64,000 bases of DNA, from NCBI GenBank assembly GCA_011316305.1, contig SAUG01000015.1, positions 372,001 through 436,000 of the forward strand. The letters are read 5' to 3'. The notes below the pieces were generated by a model. The model was not told the DNA's origin. It was given only the letters and a program-made list of their open reading frames with translations, and did not search any database. This DNA comes from Rusavskia elegans (Eukaryota > Ascomycota > Lecanoromycetes > Teloschistales > Teloschistaceae). A program made the translations under genes and the position numbers. Shown one piece after another: positions 43,705 through 57,894 of this stretch; the stretch's first letter is position 1; each line of letters opens with the position of its first letter.

Positions 43705-46238
43705 TTGATTGGCTATCGGATCGAGTTTCGAATCCGGGTTAAAAAACCGACCCGATTCGAATCGATTCCGATTTTTCTAGATACTAAACCGAGTCGGATC
43801 GAATTTTTCTAAAATTTAATCCGATTCGGTTTCGAATAAAATCCGAAAACCCGGATTCGACCTATTAAAACCACTAAAATCTCCTTTCCTATATTATAAA
43901 ATCTATTCTTTTATTAATAATATAGTAATATATCGAAAAAAAATATTTATCTAGATCTACTATTTCTAGATATAGATAACCAGTTAGATAATTTTATAAT
44001 TTTCTTTATATTTTTATTATCTTCGGCTTTCGCTTGCGCTTTTCTTTTTATATTTTTTCTTTCTTCTATATCTTTATCTTTATTTTTATTTTTATTCTAA
44101 TTAAAGTTAATATTACTAGCTATACTTTGATTATTTTCTAATTTAGTATTATTTTATTTAATAGAATACTTTTTTACTACCTAGTCTTTATTATTAACTT
44201 TAACGATATTAATTGTATTTTTCTCTTCTTTTTTATATAGAGACTCGATGGCTATATTAGTCGTATTACTACTATAACTAAATTTTTTAATACACTTCGA
44301 CTATTTTTATAGAGATTCTATTTTTCTAGTAGTTTTAAATTCTTTAAAACCGTTATAATAGATTATTTATTATTAGATAAAATTAATAATGAAAGCTATA
44401 TATTTAGTTAAAATAGTCTGGCCCGTATCTTTAATAGCTATAGTAAATTGGAGAAAATATTAGATGTAATTAATTATAAACTAAATAGTTCTATTTATAA
44501 TTAATATATTATTCTAATATATTATTATATTCCCTTTCTATTTTATCTAATCGATTAATACTACTTTTTCCGTTTTTTTAGCGAGTTTTATTACGGAATT
44601 TAGTTTTATAATGAAATATTATATATAAATTAGTATATAATATTACCTATATCATTCTATTATATTAATATAAAATTTTTCACTAATTTTATAGTCCGTT
44701 TCCTCGTCTCTAGCGTTTTATTCTAAAAGAATCTTTATATCAAAATCTATAGTTTTCTATATATCGGTTCTCTTTAGTTTCTAGAGGCATTTATATAAAG
44801 TAATATAATCTATAATATATTTTATATAGAACGTATATTTAGATTCAAATTACTTTTTACCGCGTTCGCGGTATACAACCGATTTAGATTTTATAGATAG
44901 TAATTTTAAATTAGATATTGCGGGAAACTAGATAATAGTATAGATAATATAGTAAAGTAATTGAATTTTTATTAGAAAGAATCTATATAAAATAGTATTT
45001 AAAAGTATATAAAAATATATAGTAGGATACGTTAGAAGTTTATAGAAATATATAAACTCGTTTACTTTCGCCGAAATCTAGTCGATAACTATATTAACTA
45101 ACTAAACTTTACTTTCGATCTTTTCTTTTTTTATTAACTAACTATTATCGTAAATTTCTAATAAAATATTTACCGTATTAAACTATTCGTCGTTCCATTT
45201 ATTGAATTATATAAACGTAATTATAGTACTTATAAATGAATCCAATAATATATTAAAGTAATATAATAAACTATATAATAGCGCTATAATAATATTATAA
45301 AATCGACTTCTAGAAATTTAGAAAAGATTAGAAATAGTAGAATCGAATAAAAAAAAGGAAAAGCCGCTAGTATAATAGTAAAGATAATATTTTAAAATAA
45401 TATATTCTAAATAGTCTAGCCAATAATATATTAATAGAAATATAAATAAAAAACTATTACTATAACTTTCCGAAATATCTATCGCTACTAGAAAAATATC
45501 GATAATCTAATTTTAAAAATACTATTTATTAGATTATATCGCGAAATCTTCGAAGATATCGCTATAGAGATTATTAGTTCGGCTAAAACTATTAGAATAT
45601 AGAATATAATATTATCGATTCTAAAAAGTTCTATAAAAGTATATATTATTATTTATTTAATAAATAAATCTTTTACTTTATTATATTACTATCTATATAC
45701 GATTTAATTTGTATTATTTAGATTTTAATCTAGTAGTAATTTATTTTAAATAATATACTATCTAAATTCAAAATTTTTAATTTATTAAAAATCTAATAAA
45801 GAATTTAGAGATATAATTAAAAGAAAATAAACTAGTTACTAATCGAATTCTATATAATTAAAAGATCCGGGAAAAAAATATACAGTCTAGAATTTTTCTA
45901 AAAAATGATAATATAGATTACGGCCGTTATACTAGCTAGTATTAAATAATATATATTATCGTTTTATATTATCTAAACTTTTTTTTATATTTAAAAGAAA
46001 TAATATATCTAAAGTAATAATCGTTTATAAAAATTATTATATTTAACTATCTAATATAATTATAAATCGGATCGGATCGAATTTCTATCAGTTTCTATTT
46101 TATAATCCGATTTAACTTTCGGTTTTAATATTAGAAATCGATCCGAACCGTTGAATAGATTAGATTAAACCGATTTACTAGGATTCGAGTCGAATTTTCG
46201 AAATATCGATAAAAACCTATATCGAAGTAGCCAGTCTA
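43705..46238 (+). mobile_element. hAT-like TIR element, copy 4 (long, 2.53 kb)
   Basis: The termini are TTGATTGGCTATCGG and GTAGCCAGTCTA, with target duplication TATATATC/TTTATATC (one mismatch). The ends match the short copies, while ~1.9 kb of extra interior links to copies 5 and 9. On the minus strand around 44040-44100 a Lys/Arg-rich coding-like tract occurs, suggesting transposase remains, but no hAT motif could be read with confidence. Confidence 0.8.
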
Positions 46239-46849
46239 TTTATATCGATTTTAATAAAATTACTATACGAAAGAATTAATTTATTAGTTTCGCGCAAAAT
46301 ATATAATTTCGAGTATTTATATTCTATAAATATTATTAAAGCTTTTTTCAATTTTTAATTAAAAACTTCAGTCAATTTATATCGATTTCGCTATTTATTT
46401 TCAAATTAATAACATTTTTTCATGAAATCAATGATCGGAATATAGAATAATTTTAATATTAGAATTGAAAATATCTATTTATAGTAAAAATAAATCATTA
46501 TTCAATTCTGTAATAGCGTTAAAATTTTAAATATTAACTACTATTCGTCTTTTTTTTAATACTATCTAGATAAGTTTTCTATACTATAAAAAAGAAATAT
46601 AGAAAAAACGATAACTATTCGAAATATTCTATTATACTTTATTTATAGAATTTATTGAAAGAATTTTTAAAATTAATAAAATCCGTATAATATAGATTAT
46701 AAATTTTTAAAAACGTAGATTTTGTTATTTCCTTTAAATATATTTGTTTAAATTTTAATAACGATAGCTAGTAGTTATACTATTAGATATTTTTCTATAA
46801 GATTTTTGTCTGAAATACTATTGAAATTTAAAATTAAATATATATATAT

Positions 46850-47865
46850 CCCCTTGTAGAACTTCTATCCGGGATTATAATTGGATTGTTATATATATAC
46901 GTTTCATCACCTTAGTTTTTATACGGTAATAATAATTATTGCTTATATAGTAAACAAATTTCGCAGTTAAAAGTTAAGCAAGGTTTACAGCGTAGTTGAT
47001 CGTTTTTATTCCATTATATCCTCTATTTAATTACTATTCCTCCCCTATCCAGGATTTCCTTATACCAGTTCGAAATACGTATAGTTATAAGCTACTAATA
47101 TAGCTTCTAAAACTATCTACCGGACGGTAATATTATCTTTTATCTTTATTATTTCGTCTTTATCTATAGTCGTACCCGAATCTAGACGGCCTGCTAACTT
47201 ATCTAGATATTCGATAACTACTAGCTCGGTATCTATTAGAATAAAAGCTCCTACTAGAAATTTAATACGGTCGCTAAGACCGTATAATTCCGGCAGATTC
47301 GAAATACGAGACTTTAATATCGTAGTTAGAATCGACGGATTTTAGAATTTAAAATCCGTTATAATAGGCGGACTAGCGAAGATTCGGTCGACGTTATCGA
47401 ATAGCTTAAATTTAGCGGTTTCGAGCTCTATTTCTTCTAATTAGAAAGGTATAATAGTAATTATAGATAAAGGATTCTATCGACGATTGCTTTAAAAGAA
47501 ACTAAAAATCTAAATCTAGTATTATTAGTAGGAATTCTATATATATTAGCCTATACCCTGGATTGTTACAGAAGATACGTATATTAGATACGATAGTAGA
47601 TACTAGTAAAAAAAGACGAAGAAGAAACGACTATAAGGTATATATATATACGAAAATTCTACTACGTTATATTTTAAATAAACGATAGAAATTTATACTA
47701 CGAGTATATCACGGAATAGATTCGAGTTAATTTTATATAGTTTTTTAATTTAAATTAATTAGACTAGAATACTAGTTTTTATACCGTATATCCAACGCTA
47801 GCGTACTAATACTAAAGTAAATTACTTACGGAACCGACGGTTAATCGAATATTATAAAAATAAAT

Positions 47866-47870
<5 letters not shown>
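46850..47870 (-). mobile_element. Element Y, reversed copy with terminus T6
   Basis: The start (TTCTATCCGGGATTATAA) is the reverse of the Y end and the finish (about 47760-47865) is the reverse T terminus. Its internal frame on the minus strand (about 47450 to 47130) resembles the 36825-37145 frame but is interrupted by a stop. This copy is less AT-shifted than Y1. It abuts the (AAT)n array. Confidence 0.6.
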
Positions 47871-48412
<542 letters not shown>

Positions 48413-50698
48413 TAATATCGATATCGTTAACGTTTTTATTATTTTATAGATCGAGTAGAACTATTATTTTTATATCTATATTACATTATAGAATTTTATA
48501 AAGACGGAAAAGATTTTATTTAAATTGAAATAAATTTCGAATTCCGAAATTACTATTATTATATATAGCTATAATAAAGTTCTAATAGATATACTATTTT
48601 TGGAATTATTTAATATATTTAAATCGACGTTTAGTTTTATTTTCAGTTTAAAAATAATATATAGTAGTTTCTGTAGCAGCTGTTTTATTATTACTATCGG
48701 TATCGATATTTTATTTTTATCTCTTTTTTCCGTTATCTTTTATCTATTTAATAAACGACAGAATCGAAATATTAACTAATATCTATAAAAAAGAATTTTT
48801 TAACTAGATTTTTATTTCAATTTTCGTTATAGTAAGGATTTTTACTAATAATCTAGATTTTATTTTCTTCGCTAGAAAGCCGTTCCGCGCTAGAATTTAT
48901 ATAGAGGTAAAAGAAATTCTAGAATTAAAAGAATTTCTTTTCGACGTTTAACTACTTTTTTTCGATTTAAAATAGATAGTTTTGTTTTATTATATAATAG
49001 TCCAATATAGTTTAAAGTTATCAATCTATCGACATCGATTTTCAGCTATTTTCTTTTATAAATCTAATTATTTAATTTATTTTTCTAGATTCATCCAAAT
49101 CCAGAATATATTTCTATTCTACCGCGACTTCTTTCGTATCTCTCGATAATAAAAAATGAAATGATATTATAATAATAAAACGTATTCGTTTTAACTATCT
49201 TTATTTTTTCTATATCTTTTTTTTATTTTAGAATTTTTTTACTATATTTTTTTTTAATTTTTTCTGTAAACTATATCGTTGAACTTTTAAAATAGAATTT
49301 ATAATAATTTTTCTAATAATATAATAGCCTTACTTTTTTAAATTCAAATAAAATATCGATTTATATCTATATATATAAAATTCAAAACCAATATATTATT
49401 CTATTAAATCTATTATATATTTTATTTTATTCTAGAAAATTTCTTTTAAAAATTATATTGAATTTTTATATATATATATATTTTAATAAAGTTATATACG
49501 GCAACGATTATTGTATTTACGTATACAGAAATTGTTATAGTTAAAGATATATTTTTCGTTAGAAAAAATTTACAGCGTAGTTAATTACTTCTATTTTAAC
49601 TATTTCCTTTTTTATTCGCGATTACGAATCTTTTACTATCCAATTTTTATTCGACGTTATAAATAGATATAAATATCTAATATTTCCGCTATATCTATCT
49701 GTTATAATACGAAGTAAATACGAATAGTTATTACTTTAACTATATTTATTATATAACCTATATCTAAACGTTCCGCTAAACTATTAAAAAAATAATAAAT
49801 CTATATAATTTTAAAAACATCGTTAGCTAATACGATAGCTATTATAGCTAGATATTTTACCCGATCGATTAGATTAAAAGAAAATAGAAAAGTCGGATAG
49901 CGCGTTTTAAAAGCGAGTAGAAAGGGATTTTTATTAAAATAAAAATAGGTTTCTCTAGCTATAACGAAATAGTGGACGTCTGTAAAAGTAGATATAATTA
50001 TTACGAATAAAGAAAAATACTATTATTTGGTTTAGTAATAGTATAGCTATTATAAAAGTATATAGATATATAAAAGATTTGAGTAAATCGTAATATTTAC
50101 GAGAAATATTATAGAATTTATATTACTAATTAAAGAAAAAGAAACTATAACTGTATAATAAATTTATCTATAAAAACTTCTATACTAAATCATCGGTAGA
50201 AAATTAAATATAGACTTGCCGTCGGATCGGGTTTCGAACTTGAATTAAAAAAACCGACTCGATCCGAATCGATTCTGATTTTTTTAGATACCGAATCGAA
50301 TCGAATCGAATTATTCTAGAATTTAATCCGATTCGGTTCTAAATTAAATTTAGGAACCCGGATAATTTACTAAAACTATTAATACTTCTATTTCTATATT
50401 ATAATATTAAAAAATCCTCGCGTTTACTATATAGTTATATTATAATATTAATATTTAAAATACTATTTAAATAAATATTTATATATTTATATTATCTTTC
50501 TATATTATCTATTATTATAATATAAATTATATTAAATCTAAATTCTTAAAACTAATATAAAATATTTTATTTTTTAATTAGTTTTCGTCTATCTATTTTC
50601 TAGACCGATACGTCTAACGAAGTCCTAGAAAATAAATCCTTTCTAAATCAAATCTATCTTAACTTGTCTATATATTAAGCGGTAAACCGATCTATAAA

Positions 50699-52289
50699 TA
50701 GACTGGCTACTTCGGGTCGGATTCCTATCGAATTCTATAATCCGACCCGATTTTTTAGCGAGTCGAACCGGTTCGACCCGCTAAGCGATCGGATTCGAGT
50801 TAAATTCGAAAATCCGATAGAAACCCGCTAAACCTTAATTAATAATTAACATTTAATATATATTATATTACTAATTGAATTCTAAAAATACTATATTTAG
50901 ATAATATATTTAGTTCAACTAGAATCTTTCTAGCTAGCGTAGTTATTTAATTAGAATTTTTTTAAATATTTCGTATAATTTTTATACTAGAATTATACGA
51001 GTTATATAGATTTAGCGGATTAATCGGATTAGATCGGATTATATAATCCGATCCAGGATTTAATTCGGATCGAACTATAGAATTTTCTAATTCGATTCGG
51101 ATCGGATCGAATTAGTTGATCTAAACTGGCCGGTTCGGGTCGGATTTCCGTCGAACCGTCGGATATCCGATCCGATTTTAGTAATCCGACCCGGGTTCGA
51201 CCTACTAAACGGTCGGGTCGGATTATAAATTCTAATCCGACTTTCGGGTCGGGTTATAGACTTTAATTTAAAAATTCGATTTAAAAACCCGATTCGACCC
51301 GACTCGCAATTATATTCGATAGTTAAATATAAAAGTAATTATAGGTAATATAAAACGGTAATATATTCTATTTAATACTAGTTTATATAATAGTTATCTA
51401 TTAATATTAGCCTATATACCGGTATTATATAAATATTATTATTATTTTCGAAATAATTTTATAGACGTATATCTTTTTTCTAGAACTTTCAATCTTTTAG
51501 AATTTATTATTAACTAGTTATTATTATATCTCCGGCTATACTTCTAGATTCTATATTAATCTTTTAATAAACTAGACGTCTTTATACTAAATAGTAATAC
51601 GTTTTGTAAAAATTACAGCTAGTAAATAATCTATAAAAAATAAATATAATCGGATATATATAGTAATAAAATAAAGTAATATATTTATTTATTAGAAAAG
51701 TAATTATATATTCTTCTATTATATTTTATAGAACTACTAACGCTATTTTCTATATTCTATCGATCTCCCTATTTATATTTATAGTAGCGATATCGGTAAG
51801 AATTTCGCGATATAGTCTAGCGAAAGGTACTTTAGAAATAAAAGGTTTAAAGCCCTTCTAATATCTATAGATTTTTTAAAAAGCGACGGTTCTAGATTTC
51901 TATTTATATATTTTTTAATAGATTATTAGCTAGATTATTTAGAATATATTATTCTATTATATTATCGATACTATAGCGCTATAAGATTTCCTTTTACCTT
52001 TTCCTTTATTTTTATTGATTCTATCTCTTCGAGTCTTCGCTATACCTCTATAGTATATTATTAGAAAAGAATCGGGATTAATAAATAGTATAATATAGAA
52101 GAAAAGTAATATTTTAATACTAGAATTATACTTTTATATACGATCTTAGCGTTTTTGTAAATTAAATCCGGATACTCGACCCCGACTCGGATTCGAGTCG
52201 AGTCGAGTCGAACCGTAGAAAAACCTAACCCGACTCGACGGCCAGTCTAAATTAACCCGAATTCGAAATCCGATCCGACGGCCAATCTA
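50699..52289 (-). mobile_element. hAT-like TIR element, copy 6 (interrupted)
   Basis: It starts TAGACTGGCTACTTCGG and ends GACGGCCAATCTA. The target duplication TCTATAAA is exact (50691-50698 and 52290-52297). It lies inside copy 5 and contains copy 7; without copy 7 it is about 460 bp. Confidence 0.88.
51122..52249 (-). mobile_element. hAT-like TIR element, copy 7 (1.13 kb)
   Basis: It starts TAAACTGGCCGGTTCGGG and ends GACGGCCAGTCTA. Flanking AGTTGATC and AATTAACC differ only by transitions at three positions, as RIP after insertion would give. It is the innermost element of the nest. Its terminal ~200 bp are relatively GC-rich and well preserved. Confidence 0.75.
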
Positions 52290-55200
52290 TCTATAAATAT
52301 TATATTATTCAGATTTTATTAATTATATCGAAAGTAAAGATAGATAATAAAAGATACAACTAATAAAATTTAAACCGACTATCTAATACTTGTTTTACGG
52401 AATAATAATAGATATATTTAATAGAATTTAGATTACTATATAGAATTCGAATATTAGTAGTCTAGTATTTCTATAACTATTAATATTAAAGATAAAATCT
52501 ATAGAAAACTAGTTAATTCTTTCTAGTCGAAAAAAGCTATAGAATATATATAGTCGAAATAGTAAAATAAATTCTACTAGATAGCTCTAATAATGAATAA
52601 AATCTTTAAAATTATATATAAAAATTATTTTAAGATTTTCGATAATTTTATAGCTTCGAATTTATCTAATATATCTATTTTAAAGAAATATCTTAATATT
52701 TTAATTTACTAAAAATCCAAGCGACGTAATTTATAATATTTGTCCTTGTAAATAGTTAAAAATTATATAAAAAAACAATATAAAATTTATTTTAATTATA
52801 GAATAATAGCTATATTAAATTTATATCTACTTTCGACTAAATTATATAGAACTAATATTTATATTAAACTTTTTTAGATCTAAATCTACTAGTTCGAACT
52901 ATTAAAAATAAAAGATATAGATAACTAATATAAGTATTTCGTCTAAATATAAAGTATATTAGCTGTATATAGTTTATATATATTATCTTTAATAGTTATA
53001 AAACTATTATTAAATAAATTAAATCTAATTTTAAAACTTTAGAACGTATTTCTATTATATTAGATATTTAGTTAAATCTATAAAAGCTCGCGTATTTAAA
53101 AATATTTATATACTAGATTAATATTTAATATTAATTTTAAAAGTATCTAATTAGATTTATATTCTTTTCTATAGTTATTCTAGCCGTTTATAATATTAGA
53201 AACTATTAAAACTTTTAGAAATTTTTTAGTTTAGGTAGAAACTTCTAGATATTATTATCGGTAATACCAGTTCTAATAGTATATTTAAAAAAAAGTTTAA
53301 AAAGATTTTTACTCGGCTCGATAGTCGATAGAATCGAATTTAAAGCTCTTTACTTTATCTAGTTTATATAATTAATCTATTAGTATAAAACTTTTTTAAA
53401 ACTATTAGTTTATAAATAATTAGCGACAATTGTATCTAAAAATTAGATAATATTTTAAATAAATATGAAATATTTGTACTAGTCTATCTAATATCGTAAA
53501 AAAGGTAATATATATTAATAATATAAATTTAGAAATTTTAAAACTAATATTTATTCTAAATTTATACTATTATAGTTTATATTTCTATCTTCTATTAACG
53601 TAATATTCGTTTTAAGGAAATTTAGAAAAAGGTCTATTCTAATTTTCAATCTAGAAATATAATTTAAAATATCTATATTCGATAGAATTTAATATATTTT
53701 ATAATTCGTCGGGTATATTAATTACGTTATTTCGTTAATTAATTTATAAAAGAGAATTTATAAAACTAATATAAATAAAAGATTCCTTTTCATCCAGATA
53801 AATAATAATCTTTTCTCTTAATATATAGTATATTATTCCATTTTTATAAAATTATTTTATTAGTTTTAAAAACTATAGATATTAGTATTTATTTAATATT
53901 TCGATATTTTAGTACTATTTTCGATTATCATTCCAGAATAGAGAAAATAATTCTAAAATTAATCTATATTAATAGAGAAATAATACTAATAGATTATAAT
54001 AATACTAATATAAAGTTTATAAAATATTATTTTCGTATTGAATATAAAGATAGATTAATTTATTATTTTATAAATATTTTAAATTTTGTAGTAAAACTTA
54101 ACATTTATTAAAACTATATTAAAAAAGATAATAATAAAGAAGTAAAAGATTTTTTAGAATATAAAAATAGATATCGAATCGAATTTAAAAAGTATTTTAC
54201 TAAATACTATAGAACTTATATTAATCTATTAAAATCTAAAACTCGCTATATAGAGAAAAATAAGATAAAATAAATAAATAATCTATTATAATTTTACTAA
54301 TTAGTCTAAAGCCTATTTTATATATTTTATATAGTATTTTTAAATAATTCTAGTATTTTCGAATAGCTGTTTTTAAAGTTAATTAATATCTTTATATTAA
54401 TATTACCGAAAATAATCTAAATTAAATATTTTAGAAAAATACTATTTCGAACTTTCTAAAACTAGCGTAGATAGCTCGCGATATTTTTATTTATTTAATA
54501 TCTTCGGTAGAAATAGAACAGACTTTTAGTTTTACGAAAAGAGTTTATCGATAGAATCGAATCTAAATAATTAAGGAATATATGGAATAGATAATAATAT
54601 TTAAATTACTATAACTTTACTATAGGTTTAAAAGTAGAAATTTTTTTAAAAAAGCTATAAAATATATATAATCGGATATAACTAGAAAATAGAATATTAT
54701 TTCGAAAAAAGAATCTTTTTAAAAAAAAATTAGAAAGTATTTTAGATAGATTAAATTAAATACTTTTTAGTTTAGTATTAAAAGAAATATATTACCGATT
54801 TATATTGTTTTAATTATATATTATAATTAATATAATAAATCTAAATTAATAATCGTTTATAATAACTATAGTATTCGACTATCTAATATTATTATAAATC
54901 GGGTCGGATCGGATTTCTATTAGTTTCTATTTTATAACCCGATCCGATTTTTAGTTCTAATATTAGAAATCGATCTAAACCGTTTAATAGATCGAATCGA
55001 ACCGATTTACTAAAATTCGAAGTAGATTATCGAAGTACCGACGGAAACCTACACCGAAGTAGCTATACTAATTAACTATATTACTAAATAAATTTAAATT
55101 GAAATTTTAAAAAACAATTATTTACGTTAATAAAACTAGAATATAAATTCTACTATCGTATATTCGATACTGATATATTAACGTTTAATTTATTTACCGG

Positions 55201-55689
55201 ACCACTAGTTGAAAAAATATTAAAATCGAAATCAGTTAATAAAATTATATACTTTGTAATTATATTATTCGAATTCGAACTTTATTTTTTTCTATTATTA
55301 TATTCGTTTCGGCTTTAATCTTTAATTTAATAATTAGGAAAATTCTAAATTTTTTATAATTAAATTTATATAAAATTCCGTATATTAAATTTCTAATTTT
55401 AGTATTTTTTTAGATTTTTTTAGAAGATATTTTTCTTTAAAACTTCTGTATATTTTTTTAAAATAGTTGTTATATTAACTTTTATCAATATTATTTATAT
55501 AATATAAAGTTTTATATCGTCGTTGAATTAAACGTTTAGATTAAATTTAGAGTTATTTTTTATTTTGTTGCTTCCATCGCTATAGCTTTGTTCATTTTAA
55601 TATCTATTGAATTCATTACTACCGATATATTGATATCTAGAATATATTTATTATTTAAAGTTTCAATACTTTTTCTACGATTTCTATAT

Positions 55690-56648
55690 CTCGAAACGAG
55701 TTTAATCGAATTGAATTCTAGAATATCTAATCCGATCTAGTTCGGATTAAATAAAATCCGAATTAGATTATAAATAGATAGACTGGCAGTCGGATCGGAT
55801 TTCGAACCCGAGTTCGTATTTTAGATCCGAACCGAGTCGGTTCCGACTTTTCTAAATACCGAACTAAGTCGATTCCGATTTTTTTAGATATTAAACCGAT
55901 TCGGTTCCGAGTTAAATCCGGATTTATAGATTCGACCTATTAAAACTACTAAGATCTAGTATAAAAGTATAAATCTAATATAAAAATAATATCTATATAC
56001 TAAAAATTAATCTAATAAAAAGAAATATATTATCTATATATATTATTTATAGATAAAGTTAATTAATTAATTATTTATTATATTAATTATAATATTATTT
56101 TATAAAAATTATAGTATTTTATTATATATAGAAAGTTTAATAGGTCGGATTAGATTTCTATTAGTTTTTATTTTATTATTCGATCTAATTTTCGGTTCTA
56201 ATTTTAGGAACTAATCTATACTATTTAATAGATTAAATTAAATTAATTCGCTAAAATTCGGATCGAGCTCCTAAAGTACCGATAGGAGCCCGTATCGAAA
56301 TAGCCAGTCTATAAATAGATTAGAATATAAACGGATTTTCGCGGGTTAATTTTTTCTAAAAGACGAATTAATTAGTTATCGCGATAGTATAGGCGGTAAA
56401 TTAATTTATATAGATCTTTCTAATATTTTAGAATTTAGAAAAAATAAAAATGAAGTTAATATTAATTTAGCGTATATATTAGATCAATAAAAACTAGTTT
56501 TAAAAAATATTATTTTTAGTAAATTCTATTTCGAATATAATCTATTTCGAATCGAATTTAATCGATATCTATTTAATCCGATTTGGACTCGATTCGAATC
56601 TATTCGGGTCGGATTCGGATCGGGAATTTCTATATCCCGTTACGAAAA
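55690..56648 (+). mobile_element. Family B TIR-like element, copy 3, split by hAT-like copy 8
   Basis: It starts CTCGAAACGAG and ends near CCCGTTACGAA. The interior before and after the insertion (AATTAGATTATAAATAGA then ATTAGAATATAAACGG) joins in the same order as in copy 1. Confidence 0.6.
55779..56311 (+). mobile_element. hAT-like TIR element, copy 8 (short, 533 bp)
   Basis: The termini are TAGACTGGCAGTCGG and ATAGCCAGTCTA. The exact 8-bp duplication TAAATAGA (55771-55778 and 56312-56319) makes this the clearest type copy for defining the family ends. It is inserted in family B copy 3. Confidence 0.92.
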
Positions 56649-56684
56649 ATAACGATTTCTATTATTTTATATATATATTTTTTT

Positions 56685-57690
56685 TGTATTCGGTTAACGA
56701 TCGGTTCCGTAAATAATTTAATATAAATACGCTAGCGATATATATACGATATTAAATTTAGTAGTCTAATTTAATTAATATAAATTCAAAAATTTATAAA
56801 TAAATTCGAAACTATTTTATAATACGTTCGTAGTATAAATTTATATAATCGATTTAAAATATAACGTAGTCGAATTTTCCAATATTTATATACTCTATAG
56901 TCGCTTTTTTTCTTTTTCTTTTACTTTTACTAGTATTTTTATATAACTACTACTGATTGATTTAATTTATACTATCGTATCTAACGTATCTTTTCTCTAT
57001 AATAATCTAGACTATAGACTAATTTATCTAGAATTTATATTAATACTAGATCTAGAACTACAAGATAACTATTAATTTAAAAAATAGAAATTAAAATCGC
57101 TAAATTCGAGCTATTCGATAACGTTAACTAAATCTTCGCTAATTATCTACTATAACGGATATCGAATTCTAGAATCTATTAATTTTAAATACGATACTAA
57201 AATTTCGTATTTTAAATCTATCGAAATAATATAGTTTTAACGATCGTATTAAATTTATAGTAGAAACCTTAATTCTATTATAATCCGAATAGAATTTTAA
57301 ATTAGTAGTTAAAATAGTAATTATTAAAGAATTAAGAATATTAGTAGACCGTCTAGAATCGGATATAACCGTAAACGAAAACGAAATGACAAAGGTAAAA
57401 AATAGTATTACCGTCTAGTAAATAGTTTTTAAAATTATTTTAGAGTTTTATAATCGTACTTTATTGAAACTATAAAGTAAAATTCTAGATAGAGAAAAAT
57501 TATTAGTAAAATAGAAAATATAATAGAATAAAAACGATCGATTACGCTATAAACATTATTTAATTCTTTTAATAATAAAATCGCTCTATAATAAAAACAA
57601 GAAATATTACTAACGTATAAAAAGTATAGTAATAAAACGTATATATAGAATAATTCTATTTTAACCCCGAATAGAAACTTTATAAAAAGA
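56685..57690 (+). mobile_element. Element Y, copy 2, starting with terminus T8
   Basis: It begins with the T terminus (TTCGGTTAACGATCGGTTCCGTAA-like) and ends at AACCCCGAATAGAAAC. The internal coding-like segment (about 57070-57420) parallels the frame at 36825-37145 but contains in-frame stops. Confidence 0.6.
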
Positions 57691-57894
57691 TACGATTTCT
57701 ATAGATTTTAATTTTCTGTTTATATACGCGATAGCGATATTAATTGTTATTATAATAATCTATTGTTTTAAATCTTTATTCTAATATTTAATATTATAAT
57801 TCCGCAGAATTCCGCTGACGGAACAAAAGTTTAATATCAAAAAAACGTTTTCGATAATCGACGCCTAATTTTTATAAAATAAAGAAATTATAGA

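Larger units (their letters stand above)
50212..55070 (+). mobile_element. hAT-like TIR element, copy 5 (long, interrupted)
   Basis: The left terminus is TAGACTTGCCGTCGG and the right terminus is GAAGTAGCTATACTA. Flanks ATTAAATA and ATTAACTA form a target duplication with one mismatch. Without the nested copy 6 it is about 3.27 kb, the longest family member here, so 52290-54890 is the best place to look for transposase remains. I could not read a dimerisation domain through the RIP damage. Confidence 0.7.
49450..55245 (+). mobile_element. Element X, copy 2, split by nested hAT-like elements
   Basis: 49450-50211 matches X copy 1 from AAATTATATTGAATTTTT to ATCGGTAGAAAA. The match resumes at 55071 with ATTAACTATATTACTAAATAAATTTAAATTGAA and ends in the reversed T terminus (about 55110-55245). 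The intervening 4.9 kb is hAT-like copy 5, itself carrying copies 6 and 7. Confidence 0.65.
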
